64,000 nucleotides of DNA from Dyella ginsengisoli LA-4 (GTDB lineage: Bacteria > Pseudomonadota > Gammaproteobacteria > Xanthomonadales > Rhodanobacteraceae): NCBI RefSeq assembly GCF_000334915.1, contig NZ_AMSF01000017.1, positions 1 to 64,000 of the forward strand. Reading direction: 5' to 3'. The number at the start of each line of letters is the position of its first letter. Position 1 is the first letter of the stretch. The notes below the pieces were generated by a model. The model was given only the letters and a program-made list of their open reading frames with translations, was not told where the DNA came from and made no database searches. Of this stretch, positions 1 through 8,601 are shown in pieces. Position numbers and translations under genes: made by a program.

Positions 1-9
1 TTTTTCACG

Positions 10-37
10 TCCAATCTCCATCAGTTGGGGGATTGGA
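10..37 (-). other. Hairpin downstream of the small Cys4 gene
   Basis: Inverted repeat TCCAATC / GATTGGA (10-16 and 31-37). Three more pairs, one of them G-U, extend it inward and leave an 8-base loop. It lies just past the stop of the gene at 57-194. No T-run follows on the minus strand, so it is at best a weak or Rho-assisted terminator. Confidence 0.35.
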
Positions 38-56
38 CTCCAAACCACGGTGCTAC

Positions 57-194
57 TCAAAAGTGGGGGGACGTCGCCTTCAGCTTCGTCGCACACTCGT
101 CGCAGCACACCTCGACGACCGCCCCGCCGATCCGCACCTGGATGGCGGTGTCGTCCAGTTCGTAATCGCAGGCAGCACAGGTTCGCTTGCTCAT
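57..194 (-). CDS. Small zinc-ribbon-like Cys4 protein
   Basis: A 45-residue protein with two Cys pairs: CAAC at residues 6-9 and a CCDEC cluster at 29-33. About 20 residues separate them, containing a VRIGG turn. This spacing fits a small zinc-ribbon or treble-clef metal site, so Zn binding is inferred. An AGGAGA ribosome site lies 8 bases before the ATG and decides the start over longer in-frame options. There is no signal peptide, so it should be cytoplasmic. The exact family is not recognised; it could be a metal-handling adaptor or small regulator. It stands alone, downstream of an AraC-type gene on the same strand. Confidence 0.7.
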   Translation of the reverse strand: MSKRTCAACDYELDDTAIQVRIGGAVVEVCCDECATKLKATSPHF

Positions 195-340
195 GTCGGA
201 TCTCCTTGCAAAACGGGAAGAGAGACCTTCCAGCGCCGCCCCGCGCATGCGGGGGCCGGGCAGGAAGGTGATCGACCCCGCGCGGGGTGGAGACAGTAGA
301 CCCCCGCGCGACTTCCGGCAGCTATCGAAAACTTTAGCGA

Positions 341-1183
341 TCAGCGCCGCAGCGCGATCTGCCGGAACTCACTGGGCGTGCGTCCGTACATTTTCTGGAA
401 CGCCGCGGTGAAGTGGCTGTGGCTGGAGAAGCCCAGCTCCATGCCCAGCGCAGCCAGATCCTCGTAGTCGCGCAGCAGGTCCAGGGCGCGCGCCAGCCGC
501 AGCCGCAGCTGGTAGCGGTACAGCGGCACGCCCTCCACCTGGTGGAAGCTCTGGGTGAGGTAGACCGCCGAGACGCCGACTTCCGCCGCCACCTCGGCCA
601 GCGTCCAGCGCCGTGCCAGGTCACGCACCAGCACCAGCTTGGCGCGATCCACCAACCGCTGACGCGCCTGGCTGGCACCGGCCGCGTGGGTCGTGCGCGG
701 CGCCAACGCACGGTGCGCGAGCGTCAACGCCAGGCTCTCGCCTTCCAGCGGCTCGGCCACGCCCTCGCGCAGCGAATGGCGCAGCAAGGCCACCAGCACC
801 TGCGCGCGCGGGTCGATGCGCAAGCGCGTCTGGCAAAAGCGCAGCGGCTCCCCCGGCGCCAGCAGCTCGGCCGGGGCGATCTCGCGCAGCAGCACCTCGT
901 CCAGCGTCATCGACAGGCTGGCGTCGCCGCCCGGGTTCGGATGGCTGATCCGGTAGTCCTCGCCGGCGTTGAAGAACAGCACCTGGCTGGCGTCCGCCAC
1001 CGCATCGTCAGCGTCGACATGGCGCACGTAAGTGCCGCGGTAGGGAAACACCAGATGCGTGCGGCTGGCACGCTCGATCGCACTCTTGTGCCGGCAGCTG
1101 CCCGCACAAACCACGTCGCGCAGCTCGACCATCGGCGTGCTGAGCAGCGTGTGGACGTGGAAATCGGGATGCTCCGCGGACAT
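341..1183 (-). CDS. AraC family transcriptional regulator
   Basis: 280 residues. The N-terminal half looks like an AraC-type cupin sensing domain. The C-terminal ~100 residues carry two helix-turn-helix units typical of AraC/XylS, with the conserved second-HTH pattern LGFSSHSHFTAAFQKMYGRTPSEFR near residues 250-275 (quoted in part: GFSSHSHFTAAF and GRTPSEFR). It is a DNA-binding regulator of unknown ligand and target. The ATG at 1183 is the only convincing start. It lies downstream of the phytase-like gene but about 220 bases and a terminator separate them, so it is probably its own transcript. Confidence 0.9.
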   Translation of the reverse strand: MSAEHPDFHVHTLLSTPMVELRDVVCAGSCRHKSAIERASRTHLVFPYRGTYVRHVDADDAVADASQVLFFNAGEDYRISHPNPGGDASLSMTLDEVLLREIAPAELLAPGEPLRFCQTRLRIDPRAQVLVALLRHSLREGVAEPLEGESLALTLAHRALAPRTTHAAGASQARQRLVDRAKLVLVRDLARRWTLAEVAAEVGVSAVYLTQSFHQVEGVPLYRYQLRLRLARALDLLRDYEDLAALGMELGFSSHSHFTAAFQKMYGRTPSEFRQIALRR

Positions 1184-1322
1184 GCAGCGATTATGGCCAA
1201 CGGGGAGCGGCCCGCGGGAGGAGTCCGCCTGGGAAACGTCCCGAACAGGGTGCAGCGCGCGTTCTCTGTGGCCGCGCTGAAAAATCGCCGTTGCCCCCGA
1301 CCCGGTCTCCCGGACCTGGCCG

Positions 1323-1363
1323 AAAACGGAGCACCCCGCCCATCGCGATGGACAGGGTGCTCC
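1323..1363 (-). terminator. Rho-independent terminator after the phytase-like gene
   Basis: Arms GGAGCACC (1328-1335) and GGTGCTCC (1356-1363) form the outer stem; an inner CCATCGCGATGG palindrome lengthens it. Reading the minus strand, the stem is followed by G and then TTTT (1323-1326). It sits about 40 bases past the stop codon at 1403 and would end that transcript before the AraC gene. Confidence 0.6.
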
Positions 1364-1402
1364 GGCACACGTGCGCAGGAGCGGTGAGCGAACCGCCGCG
1401 CC

Positions 1403-2851
1403 TTACTCCCCGTGGCAGCGCTCGTCGTCGTGGCCGAAGCCGTGGCCCCTACCGTGCGCGCGGGTGAAGCGCTGCGGCTGGTAGCCCGGCAGGTCGGCGT
1501 CGTCGAAGCCGAACACGAAGAAGCGGTTGGGGTTGTCCACGCCCTGCGGGTAGACGTCGTCGGTCACTGTGGGGAGAAAGTCGTTGTCGTTGGCGACAAA
1601 CAACGTGTGCACGCGGTGACCGTCGCGCATCACGTCGGGGCCGAACGCCACGCCCTCGATCTTGGCCGGGATCGCCTCGGGCGAGAACCCGTGGGCGCCG
1701 AGCACCGCCACAAGGTCGAGGAAGTCCTGCTTGCTCACCGCCGCCGCGGCCAGCGCGTCCGCGCCGCTGAGCTCGCTGACGTCCTGCGCGTGGCTGAGGT
1801 CGATACGCATCAGGTGCTTGAAGCTGGCGCTGCTGCCGTCGCCCAGACCCTTGCCGTCGCGCTCGTCCACCAGGAACTCGTGGTCGTTGATCGCCACGAT
1901 CTCGCTCACGATGGTGTACTTGGGCTTGCTCGCACTGCCCACGTTGGTCAGCGGGTAGGCGTACTGTCGCGTGCGCCCGGTCGCCAGGTCCAGCTGCACG
2001 ATGCGCGTGGTGCCGGCCTTTTTGCCCCCGTCCTGCAAAAGCGGGCTCTGCATGATGCCGGTGAGCATGCGGCCGTCCGGCGAAATCGCCAGACCTTCCA
2101 TGCCCTTGTTCGCCAGGCGGCCGCTGGTGTTGCCGTCGATCTCCGCATCGCCGGTGGGTGCGGCATGCGCCACGCCCAGCATCGCGGGTAGGCGGTAGGC
2201 CCTGGTGCGCACGCCGCTGCGGCGATCGAAGCGGTAGAGGTAGGGGCCGTACTCGTCGGACACGTACACCGACTCGCCATCGCCGCTCACCCGGATGCCT
2301 TCCGGATCCAGCCGCGCGTTGAACGGCGAGCTGGACGGCTGGCCCGGCGCGGCGTTGTCAGAGCGGCCGGTGAAGTAATGGCGGAACGGCCGGTTCAACG
2401 CGGGCCGGCCGTTGGGCAGGTTCACCGCGGCGCCGTCGCCGTAGTACAGCGGAAGCCGGTCGGCCAGCAGCGTGGTATCGCGCAGCTGCGGCGACAGCGT
2501 GAACGGCAGCGCCGCGCCCGACGCGCTCGGCTCCAGCGTCATGCGCAGCGTCTGGAAGCGGTCGATGTACGAGGCGGTGTCGTCCGCCAGCGCGTCGTAG
2601 GCCACCGCATTCGGGCCGCGATCGGGCAGCGCAAGAAAGGTGTCGCAGCCGGCATAGGCCAGGCCCGAACCCAGGCCACCGAGCAGATTGCCCGGCACGT
2701 TGTTCTCAAGCGGCCCCGCCGTGCGATGCGCCAGGTCACCGCCATGACCGTCGAGCTGGCCCGCGGCAATCAGGTCCACCCCGGCAAACGCCGGAGCAGC
2801 CATCGCCAACCCAAGGGCCGCAAACAGGGCAACACGCGTGCATCCGATCAT
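1403..2851 (-). CDS. Secreted esterase-like / phytase-like protein
   Basis: 482 residues with a Sec signal peptide (Met1 to about Ala23, ending PAFA). The mature part matches the 'esterase-like activity of phytase' beta-propeller group: repeated blocks such as GLGSGLAYAG, LPDRGPNA, ESVYVSDEYGPYLYRFD and GMEGLAISPDGRMLTG. A histidine- and glycine-rich tail follows (about residues 463-482). Proteins of this family are exported and act in the periplasm or outside, but the substrate is usually unknown. A GGAG ribosome site precedes the ATG. It is monocistronic, with a terminator-like hairpin just downstream. The hydrolase role is by family and is not shown by a clear catalytic motif. Confidence 0.85.
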   Translation of the reverse strand: MIGCTRVALFAALGLAMAAPAFAGVDLIAAGQLDGHGGDLAHRTAGPLENNVPGNLLGGLGSGLAYAGCDTFLALPDRGPNAVAYDALADDTASYIDRFQTLRMTLEPSASGAALPFTLSPQLRDTTLLADRLPLYYGDGAAVNLPNGRPALNRPFRHYFTGRSDNAAPGQPSSSPFNARLDPEGIRVSGDGESVYVSDEYGPYLYRFDRRSGVRTRAYRLPAMLGVAHAAPTGDAEIDGNTSGRLANKGMEGLAISPDGRMLTGIMQSPLLQDGGKKAGTTRIVQLDLATGRTRQYAYPLTNVGSASKPKYTIVSEIVAINDHEFLVDERDGKGLGDGSSASFKHLMRIDLSHAQDVSELSGADALAAAAVSKQDFLDLVAVLGAHGFSPEAIPAKIEGVAFGPDVMRDGHRVHTLFVANDNDFLPTVTDDVYPQGVDNPNRFFVFGFDDADLPGYQPQRFTRAHGRGHGFGHDDERCHGE

Positions 2852-2978
2852 CGTGCGTCTCCGCTGGAGGAAAAAGTCCAGCGAGCGTGCATCGGGTGTG
2901 TGGCAGTGGCATGACCCTGGGGCTACGGGGGCGGAGGGATCGAAGGCCGATGCTCTCGGTGGAACCGGTTATTCCTCG

Positions 2979-2990
2979 AAAGTGCACTTT
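2979..2990. repeat. 12-bp perfect palindrome at island edge
   Basis: AAAGTGCACTTT lies in the 169-base gap between the phytase-like gene and the AT-rich island, just where base composition shifts from GC-rich to AT-rich. It could be an operator for the divergently placed upstream region or a relic of an insertion site. There is no partner copy at the other edge of the island. Confidence 0.4.
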
Positions 2991-3020
2991 GACCAACTCC
3001 TGGCCACGCCCCCCATTTCG

Positions 3021-3440
3021 CTATAAAGACATAGAGCGACGGAGTAGAATCAAGTCATCTCGCAATACTTCAGCCACAAAACCGACAATATCAACGCATG
3101 CCCCCTTAAATAGCGAAACGGGCTTTACTTGCTCACTTCCCATGCTGCCCACTATCTTAACGAGATTAGGCGACCTTTCCGACCACCTTATCCAAACATA
3201 GGCCTCCGTATCAACCTCAGGCCTTGGCAAATATGTAAACCCGATCTCTAAATCTCCTTCGCCCGGTATTGGCCGTGGAAAATTCAGCCGAGTCGCATTG
3301 CAGCGAGGAAATCTACTAACAATTTCATCCCTGTACTTCTCAAGGTAGTTCACAAAAAAAGCGCGCTTTTCGGCTGCGTCGCGTTCAATTTTCTTTATGG
3401 CCTCGCCATGATCTGCCAAAACGCCAGAAATACTCAACAT
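3021..3440 (-). CDS. Hypothetical protein of the AT-rich island
   Basis: 139 residues, unrecognised. The N-terminal ~40 residues are charged and probably helical (GEAIKKIERDAAEKRAFF). The middle has aromatic beta-like segments (EIGFTYLPRP, YVWIRWSE). There is no signal peptide and no membrane segment. AAGGTG before the ATG is an acceptable ribosome site. It lies 123 bases after the ATPase gene on the same strand, so the two may share a transcript, although the gap could hold its own promoter. Composition matches the ATPase, which suggests they entered together. Function cannot be assigned; a small partner or effector of the ATPase is one possibility. Confidence 0.6.
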   Translation of the reverse strand: MLSISGVLADHGEAIKKIERDAAEKRAFFVNYLEKYRDEIVSRFPRCNATRLNFPRPIPGEGDLEIGFTYLPRPEVDTEAYVWIRWSERSPNLVKIVGSMGSEQVKPVSLFKGACVDIVGFVAEVLRDDLILLRRSMSL

Positions 3441-3563
3441 TCACCGCACCTTAGAATGAAAGAAAACCCAAATGCGCGAAACAGGCTAAAAACGACTCAC
3501 AACAAAGCCTGCAACCTGCGATCCCAGACTTTATATCGAAAACCACTTCTTGCATTTTGGCCA

Positions 3564-5021
3564 TCATCCGATCTGGCGAGTTTCACTCAGCTTTGCATAT
3601 TCTTTTAGGCCCGGATGCACCTTAAATTTGATCGCAGCGGCGTCCCAACCAGCTTGCGGGTCTGAATACTGGAAAACCCACGAACTCCCACCATAGCCGC
3701 TGCGCTTTTCATAGCCAATAACAGAAAACCTAAATAGAAGGCCGAGCGCATCTTCCGAGGCAACCATGTTTTTTGAAGACCGCTTACTACTGTACTCTCT
3801 CTCAAAGTCAGCCTTATCAAATGTGACAGTACTAATCGCCGAAAAGGCCTGCAGCGCCTCACCCCATTGAGACCAATGGGGAAGGATCTCGTCATCAAGC
3901 TCTCGCTTTAGATAGGCCGAGTACTCTTCTCGTGCATTTACAATATCGTGATTTTCAAATACAAGCGGCTCCTCGGAACGAGTCTTAGCCTTACTCAATG
4001 CTGCATTCATAAATTTGATTACATCCCTCGGCCTTAGAAAGGTTCGCGAGATAATGTGGTTCCACTTTGTTTGAGAGCCACGCATCAATCCAGGTGAAGC
4101 AATATCGTCCCAAGTCGCACCATCCCCGAGCTTCGCCCCAGTTCTAGCGCCCACTAGAGCAAACAATGTATCACTAGTCCAATCGAGATTAATTGCCGTT
4201 GTCTCAGTTATCTTGTTTTTGTCGGAGAAGTCCAGGTCGTCCCACAAATCCGTTCTGAGATAAACAATAGGATTCACCATATAACCTGCGGCTGCCGACT
4301 CCCTTCTCAGCTCACGCGCGGCTAATATCAGGCCAATCAGCATCCGCCTTCGATCCTCATCAAAAGTCGAAAGACCCTGGTCCAACTCATCAAAATGAAG
4401 GGAGATGCTCGGCAGCGCCTCGTTCTTTGCGATATCTATCGCAGTTTTTAGGAGCGTGGAAGAGAGAGCATTCAACTCTAATCCGAGGCGATAATCTCCA
4501 CCCCCTCTCTCCAGATCTATTCCTCCAAGCATCGCCCCAAGAACAGATGGCTGAATGGATGCCCGACTAACCTTGAGCCGCGGCGGCCGAAGAATATCGC
4601 TCAATTGCGGAGATGGCCCGCCATAATTCTCCTTAAAAAATTCTTTCAGATCCAGATACTTCTGAGACTGCGGCCTCTCGGAGGCTTCAAGAATGATAGC
4701 AGCAACCTCAATTGCTATTAGGTAACGCCATGAAGATACAAACGCCTCAATAGGCGAGGCCCCTGAATCGACGCGTCTGGAATGCAATGACCATGGGTAT
4801 CCGCGGAGGTTGAGCGCCCTGGATAACTGCCCCACTTGCCCCTCAGAAAAATGGCGCACAAGAGCGGTTTTCCCAGCCCCTTTTCGCCCCAAAACAACAA
4901 ATGCATCTCCAACACGGAGCCGCTCCACGGCTTCCGTTGTCAGAAAATATTCAAGAACCGCATCATCTTCGGCGGCCACATCACCGAAAGACATTAACCC
5001 GCGGAGCGAGATTGATCCCAT
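3564..5021 (-). CDS. P-loop ATPase (Sll1717-like group)
   Basis: 485 residues from the ATG, which has AGGTGG six bases upstream; a GTG at 5030 would add three residues but has no ribosome site. Walker A is GRKGAGKT (residues 45-52). A Walker B-like strand ending in acidic residues, LHFDELDQ, lies at about 208-215. A likely sensor region follows (YLRTDLWDDLDF near 255). The rest is a helical C-terminal half with no known catalytic domain. The layout resembles the uncharacterised STAND/KAP-like P-loop ATPases annotated as Sll1717 type. ATP hydrolysis is likely; the biological role is unknown. The gene is AT-rich, unlike its neighbours, and is followed by a small unknown gene. A defence role is possible but is inference only. 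Confidence 0.75.
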   Translation of the reverse strand: MGSISLRGLMSFGDVAAEDDAVLEYFLTTEAVERLRVGDAFVVLGRKGAGKTALVRHFSEGQVGQLSRALNLRGYPWSLHSRRVDSGASPIEAFVSSWRYLIAIEVAAIILEASERPQSQKYLDLKEFFKENYGGPSPQLSDILRPPRLKVSRASIQPSVLGAMLGGIDLERGGGDYRLGLELNALSSTLLKTAIDIAKNEALPSISLHFDELDQGLSTFDEDRRRMLIGLILAARELRRESAAAGYMVNPIVYLRTDLWDDLDFSDKNKITETTAINLDWTSDTLFALVGARTGAKLGDGATWDDIASPGLMRGSQTKWNHIISRTFLRPRDVIKFMNAALSKAKTRSEEPLVFENHDIVNAREEYSAYLKRELDDEILPHWSQWGEALQAFSAISTVTFDKADFEREYSSKRSSKNMVASEDALGLLFRFSVIGYEKRSGYGGSSWVFQYSDPQAGWDAAAIKFKVHPGLKEYAKLSETRQIG

Positions 5022-5181
5022 CTGTGCCACCTGAAAAGCCAGTTGAATTAATAGCGATGTATATTACATAGAATGCCGGCAAAGGTGTTATCCGCGCAGA
5101 TAAGCAATTAGACTCACTTTCCACTGAAGAACGGGGTCGGATTCACTTCCGCAACGACCGCTTCGGGTCGCAAGCCGACAT

Positions 5182-5529
5182 CTATGGCGAATTCTGCTCC
5201 GCCTGCTCCAGGAACAAGCTCTGCAGATCACCCGACAGATCCCGGCCGTCGCTGATCAGACGAAACCGGCACTCCTCGCCGCCGAGCGGGCAGCTGCCGT
5301 CGATCACGCCGAGCACATTGGCGGTGGCATCGATGGTCACCTGACGGGTCAGCTCCAGCAGCACCTCCCGCTGGTCGGCGGACAGGTCGCGGAAGACGCT
5401 CAGAACGCGCCGCCAGTAGGGATCGGAAGCCCGATCGATGTCGGTGTTCAGCAGCAGGTCGCGGTAGATGGCGTGGTTTTCCTCCACGACGGCCGCGTTG
5501 AGTTTCGATACGAAGTCGTGGGGTGTCAT
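5182..5529 (-). CDS. Hypothetical protein
   Basis: 115 residues, mostly helical and acidic, with two Cys (CPLGGEEC) around residues 80-87. There is no signal peptide or membrane segment. GGAGG lies close upstream of the ATG, a strong ribosome site. GC content is back to the genome norm, so this gene lies outside the AT-rich island. No family is recognised. The 208 bases upstream of it contain no gene that I can support. Confidence 0.65.
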   Translation of the reverse strand: MTPHDFVSKLNAAVVEENHAIYRDLLLNTDIDRASDPYWRRVLSVFRDLSADQREVLLELTRQVTIDATANVLGVIDGSCPLGGEECRFRLISDGRDLSGDLQSLFLEQAEQNSP

Positions 5530-5737
5530 GACGCCTCCAGAATTCCGTGCCGTGTGTTCAAAAGCCGGGCGGCAGATTCAGTTATCGCATGTCTGCTCCG
5601 GGTTGAGGCCGAGGTTTGAGGCAACCCATCACCCGACACACCCAGCGGCAGGCCGCTGGCCAGTGAGCCCGGTTGCCTCTTCCCGCGCTGGCGGATCCCA
5701 CACGAAGACGCAAGCCCGCCGTATCGACGCGGCCCCC

Positions 5738-6814
5738 TCAATCCGCCGGTTGGCCACTCGCGCCCGACTGCGCTCGCACAATCCGCACCACCCGCCCGTA
5801 GACCACATTCACCAGCAGCTCCACGTCTCCGCCGGTGTTGCTGGCGAACTCCACCACCACCGTGTCGATGTCCTTGTCATAGCGGGCGATGCTCTGGTAG
5901 CCGGGGAGCCAGCCCTTGTGGCCGAAATCGTAGGTGGAGGCGTAGATGGCCTGCGCGTCCTTGCCCAGCAGCGTGCCGTCGTTCAGCGCGCGCAGGAACA
6001 CGCCGACATCCTGCGCCGTGGCGATCATCGAGCCGCCGGGCGTCTCGAAGTCCAGCGCTTTCATGTCGGCATCCACGTGGTAGTGGTGGCCACTGGCCAG
6101 CTCGTCGAGGTTCACCTGGTGCATCGAGGTGTACGTGTGGGTGAGCCCCAGCGGCTGCAGGATCTGCTGCTCGATGTAGCGCTGGTGCGGATAGCCGAGC
6201 ACCCGGTCGAGGATGGCGCCGATCAGCAGGTAGTTGGTATTGGAATATTCGCGCTTCGCATCGGGCGCGAAGTCGGCGGGCTGGTCCAGCACCAGTTTCA
6301 GAGGGTCGTGGTGGTCGCCCTGTTGGTTGCCCCAGTCGAAACCCTTGGCGTCGACGAAGTTGGGAATACCGCTGCGATGCTGCAGCAGCATGCGCAGGGT
6401 GATGCGATCGGCATTCGCGATGTGCGCAGCCAGCTCCGGCAGGCGCTGCGCTACGGTGTCGTCCAGCGACAGCACGTGCTGGCTGACCAGCTTGGCGGTG
6501 GCCGCGGCGATATAGAGCTTGCTGATGCTGGCGATCTTGAACAGCGCGTGTGGATCGGCCGGCACGCGGTGCGCGAAGTCCTTCCAGCCGGCCGCGTAGG
6601 AGCGCGGCGGCTGACCGGCCCGATCGACGTAGACGATGATGCCGTCCAGACCGTCATCGACGGCATTGTCCAGTTGCTGCTGGACGGTATCCGGCAAGGG
6701 TGCCAGCCAGGCGCCGACGCCCGCCCAGGGCGGGAGCGTGATGGCGCAGACCAGCGCCACGATGGGCATGACGACCCGAAGCACGCGAACGACAGGCTTC
6801 ACTTTCTTGTTCAT
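5738..6814 (-). CDS. Serine hydrolase, beta-lactamase fold (class C-like)
   Basis: 358 residues. An N-terminal hydrophobic segment (about residues 10-30) anchors or exports the protein. The three active-site motifs of serine beta-lactamase/PBP-like hydrolases are visible: SISK at 96-99 (nucleophile Ser and general-base Lys), YSN at 190-192, and HKG at 299-301. The family includes D-aminopeptidases, esterases and PBP4*-like proteins, so the substrate cannot be named; a periplasmic peptidase or esterase is likely. The start was taken at the ATG before NKKVKPVV because GGGAGG precedes it and longer versions begin with Arg-rich, non-signal sequence. The next gene upstream, a GST, lies 77 bases away on the same strand. 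Confidence 0.85.
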   Translation of the reverse strand: MNKKVKPVVRVLRVVMPIVALVCAITLPPWAGVGAWLAPLPDTVQQQLDNAVDDGLDGIIVYVDRAGQPPRSYAAGWKDFAHRVPADPHALFKIASISKLYIAAATAKLVSQHVLSLDDTVAQRLPELAAHIANADRITLRMLLQHRSGIPNFVDAKGFDWGNQQGDHHDPLKLVLDQPADFAPDAKREYSNTNYLLIGAILDRVLGYPHQRYIEQQILQPLGLTHTYTSMHQVNLDELASGHHYHVDADMKALDFETPGGSMIATAQDVGVFLRALNDGTLLGKDAQAIYASTYDFGHKGWLPGYQSIARYDKDIDTVVVEFASNTGGDVELLVNVVYGRVVRIVRAQSGASGQPAD

Positions 6815-6891
6815 GCGGCGGCGGCCTCCCCAGCTCCGTGGCGCAGCAAGCCACGACCTTACACGACCGCCGCCTGCTTCGCCGCGTTTGA

Positions 6892-7545
6892 TCAACCCGC
6901 GCCAGGCTTGCCGGTGTTCGCCTCCAGCTGCGCGGCGAACGCGCGCTGGTAGGCCGGGCGCGCCTCGCCGCGCGCGACGTAGGCGGCGAGGCTGGGGAAC
7001 TCGTCGAGGATGCCGGAGGGCCGCGTCCGCAGCAGCACCGAGACCATCATCAGGTCACCCGCGCTGAACGCGCCGTCCAGCCACTCGGCGTCACCCAGGC
7101 GTGTGGCGAGTAGAGAGAGGCGCTGGCGGATGCGATCCTTCACCAGCGGCAGGCGCTCCGGCGTCCACGGCTTGTCGCCCTCCTGGAACCGCGCGGTGAC
7201 GAGCTCCAGGATGCACGGCTCGACCGAACTGAGCGCGGCGAACATCCACATCACCGCCCGCGCCCGCGCATCGGCGTCCTCCGGCAACAGGCCCGCATGC
7301 CGGTCGGCAATGTGGAAGACGATCGCCCCGGTCTCGAACAGCGCCAGCCCGCCCTCCTCGTAGGTGGGGATCTGGCCGAACGGATGCAGCCGCAGATGCG
7401 CCGGCTCCTTCATCGCCTGGAACGACACGTAGCGCACGGCGTAGGGCTGGCCCACTTCCTCCAGCGCCCAGCGCACGCGTGTATCGCGGGCCAGGCCCAT
7501 GCCGCCGTCGGGGGAGCGCTCGAAAGCGGTGATGGTGATGGTCAT
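6892..7545 (-). CDS. Glutathione S-transferase family protein
   Basis: About 217 residues. The N-terminal thioredoxin-like domain shows the GST pattern: a beta strand with ERSPDGG, then LEEVGQPY, the cis-Pro segment GQIPTYEEGG, and the E-T pair in ALFETGAIV that binds the glutathione gamma-glutamyl group. The C-terminal helical domain has AGDLMMVSVLL, the usual N-capping-box region. Cytosolic conjugation or reduction using glutathione is expected; the substrate is unknown. AAGGAG right before the ATG at 7545 decides the start over a longer form. It may be co-transcribed with the serine hydrolase gene 77 bases downstream. Confidence 0.88.
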   Translation of the reverse strand: MTITITAFERSPDGGMGLARDTRVRWALEEVGQPYAVRYVSFQAMKEPAHLRLHPFGQIPTYEEGGLALFETGAIVFHIADRHAGLLPEDADARARAVMWMFAALSSVEPCILELVTARFQEGDKPWTPERLPLVKDRIRQRLSLLATRLGDAEWLDGAFSAGDLMMVSVLLRTRPSGILDEFPSLAAYVARGEARPAYQRAFAAQLEANTGKPGAG

Positions 7546-7712
7546 GGGGACGCTCCTTTTGGGCAGGAATGAAAGCCAGCGACGCGGTCGAGTATCGCGA
7601 TACACCACGGGAAGTTCACCGATCCGACCGCCGCCGTACTCGGGAGCGACGAACCAGACGCCTGGCTTTCGACATCAGACCTCGCGCGGCGTTGCCATTG
7701 CTCCCGGAAGCC

Positions 7713-8516
7713 TCACAGCACATGGCCGAAATATTCGCCGAGCTTCTCCTGATTGAGTCCATGGCTCGCCTTCCACCAGCAGGCGGGATACGGCATGTCC
7801 ACAAAGCGACGGCCCGGCAGCAGCCTCCGGGTGACGGGAACAAAGGCGTCCGAGTAACCGGGATAGCCCGAGGTCTCGAGGATGCCGGCAAACCCGAACA
7901 GGGCGACCAGGACATCGCGCTCGGCCTTGGTGGACTTGAGCGCCTTGGGCAGTCGGGCCTGAACGGCCGTACTCGTGGTCTCGCCTGGGGCCGTCCGGAT
8001 GGCGTCGATCAGGGCGTGGAAAATCCGGACATCCTCCGCGGTCGGGGACGGGATCGTGCCACGAAGAAACTGCCCAAGATCAAACGCGGCATAGCCGAGG
8101 TGATCGTGCCGGACTCCGCCCCACTTGAAGCGTTCGAAGTTCAGCAGACTCAGGTCCTCTTCACGCCGCCCCGAATACATGCCGCAAACGCTGCACGACC
8201 GACCGGCGGAAGGTTCGGCGTGATGGGGCATGTGCTGGAACACCACGTAGCTGCCGAAAGCCGACCGCCAGTCGAGCCGGCGCGTGGAAAGGCTCGCGAG
8301 GAAGGCATCCGCGACACGTCGCCGGTCCAGCCGCTGTACGAGCGCAGTAATCTCGGCCTGAACCGACGCGTGATCGAGCATCACCGGATCGAACATCGCT
8401 CCCCTGGACTTCGCGTATTCGAAGTCCTCGCCTGGTGCGTCACGCATGGTTTCCGGCTTCCAACCGGCCGGCGACCAGAAGGCGTCCATCAGGATTTTCA
8501 GTGCACGCTTGTCCAC
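7713..8516 (-). CDS. Hypothetical protein
   Basis: About 267 residues. No recognised domain and no signal peptide. It has a CSVCGMYSG segment (a Cys pair near residue 125), a run of conserved-looking aromatic positions (FERFKWGGVRHDHLGY), and an ending CWWKASHGLNQEKLGEYFGH. The start is uncertain: GTG at 8561 lies inside a perfect hairpin (8551-8570) with no ribosome site, GTG at 8516 has GAGAG upstream, and an ATG at 8489 lacks any. GTG 8516 is chosen for that reason. It follows the hypothetical gene at 8602-9027 on the same strand. Confidence 0.6.
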   Translation of the reverse strand: MDKRALKILMDAFWSPAGWKPETMRDAPGEDFEYAKSRGAMFDPVMLDHASVQAEITALVQRLDRRRVADAFLASLSTRRLDWRSAFGSYVVFQHMPHHAEPSAGRSCSVCGMYSGRREEDLSLLNFERFKWGGVRHDHLGYAAFDLGQFLRGTIPSPTAEDVRIFHALIDAIRTAPGETTSTAVQARLPKALKSTKAERDVLVALFGFAGILETSGYPGYSDAFVPVTRRLLPGRRFVDMPYPACWWKASHGLNQEKLGEYFGHVL

Positions 8517-8550
8517 ATGGAGCTCTCGTCGAAAGATGATTGGGACAGAT

Positions 8551-8570
8551 CGGACGGCCACCGCCGTCCG
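8551..8570 (-). other. Hairpin between two hypothetical genes
   Basis: CGGACGGC (8551-8558) and GCCGTCCG (8563-8570) are perfect 8-base arms around a 4-base loop. It falls about 30 bases past the stop of the upstream minus-strand gene and before the likely start of the next. It is an intergenic stem that could terminate or stabilise the transcript; no T-run follows. Confidence 0.4.
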
Positions 8571-8601
8571 GATCGGATGGACGACTGCAACATCCCAGAC
8601 C

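Larger units (their letters stand above)
2991..5110. other. AT-rich island (probable horizontal transfer)
   Basis: Base composition here is visibly much richer in A/T than on either side, and the two genes inside use AT-ending codons that their neighbours avoid. The island holds a P-loop ATPase gene and a small unknown gene, both on the minus strand. No integrase, transposase, tRNA or flanking direct repeat was found, so the mode of entry is unknown. A cargo-type transfer, for example of a defence or stress system, is an inference from composition and gene type. Confidence 0.65.

Noticed and set aside
10-37. Rho-independent terminator
   Set aside because: The stem is good, but no T-run follows on the minus strand. 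Recorded as a hairpin.
2991-5110. Insertion sequence or prophage
   Set aside because: No transposase, integrase, terminal inverted repeats or target-site duplication was seen. The stretch is called an island only on composition.
8489-8561. GTG at 8561 as start of the hypothetical gene at 7713
   Set aside because: It lies inside a perfect hairpin and has no ribosome site; GTG at 8516 has GAGAG upstream. The choice remains uncertain.
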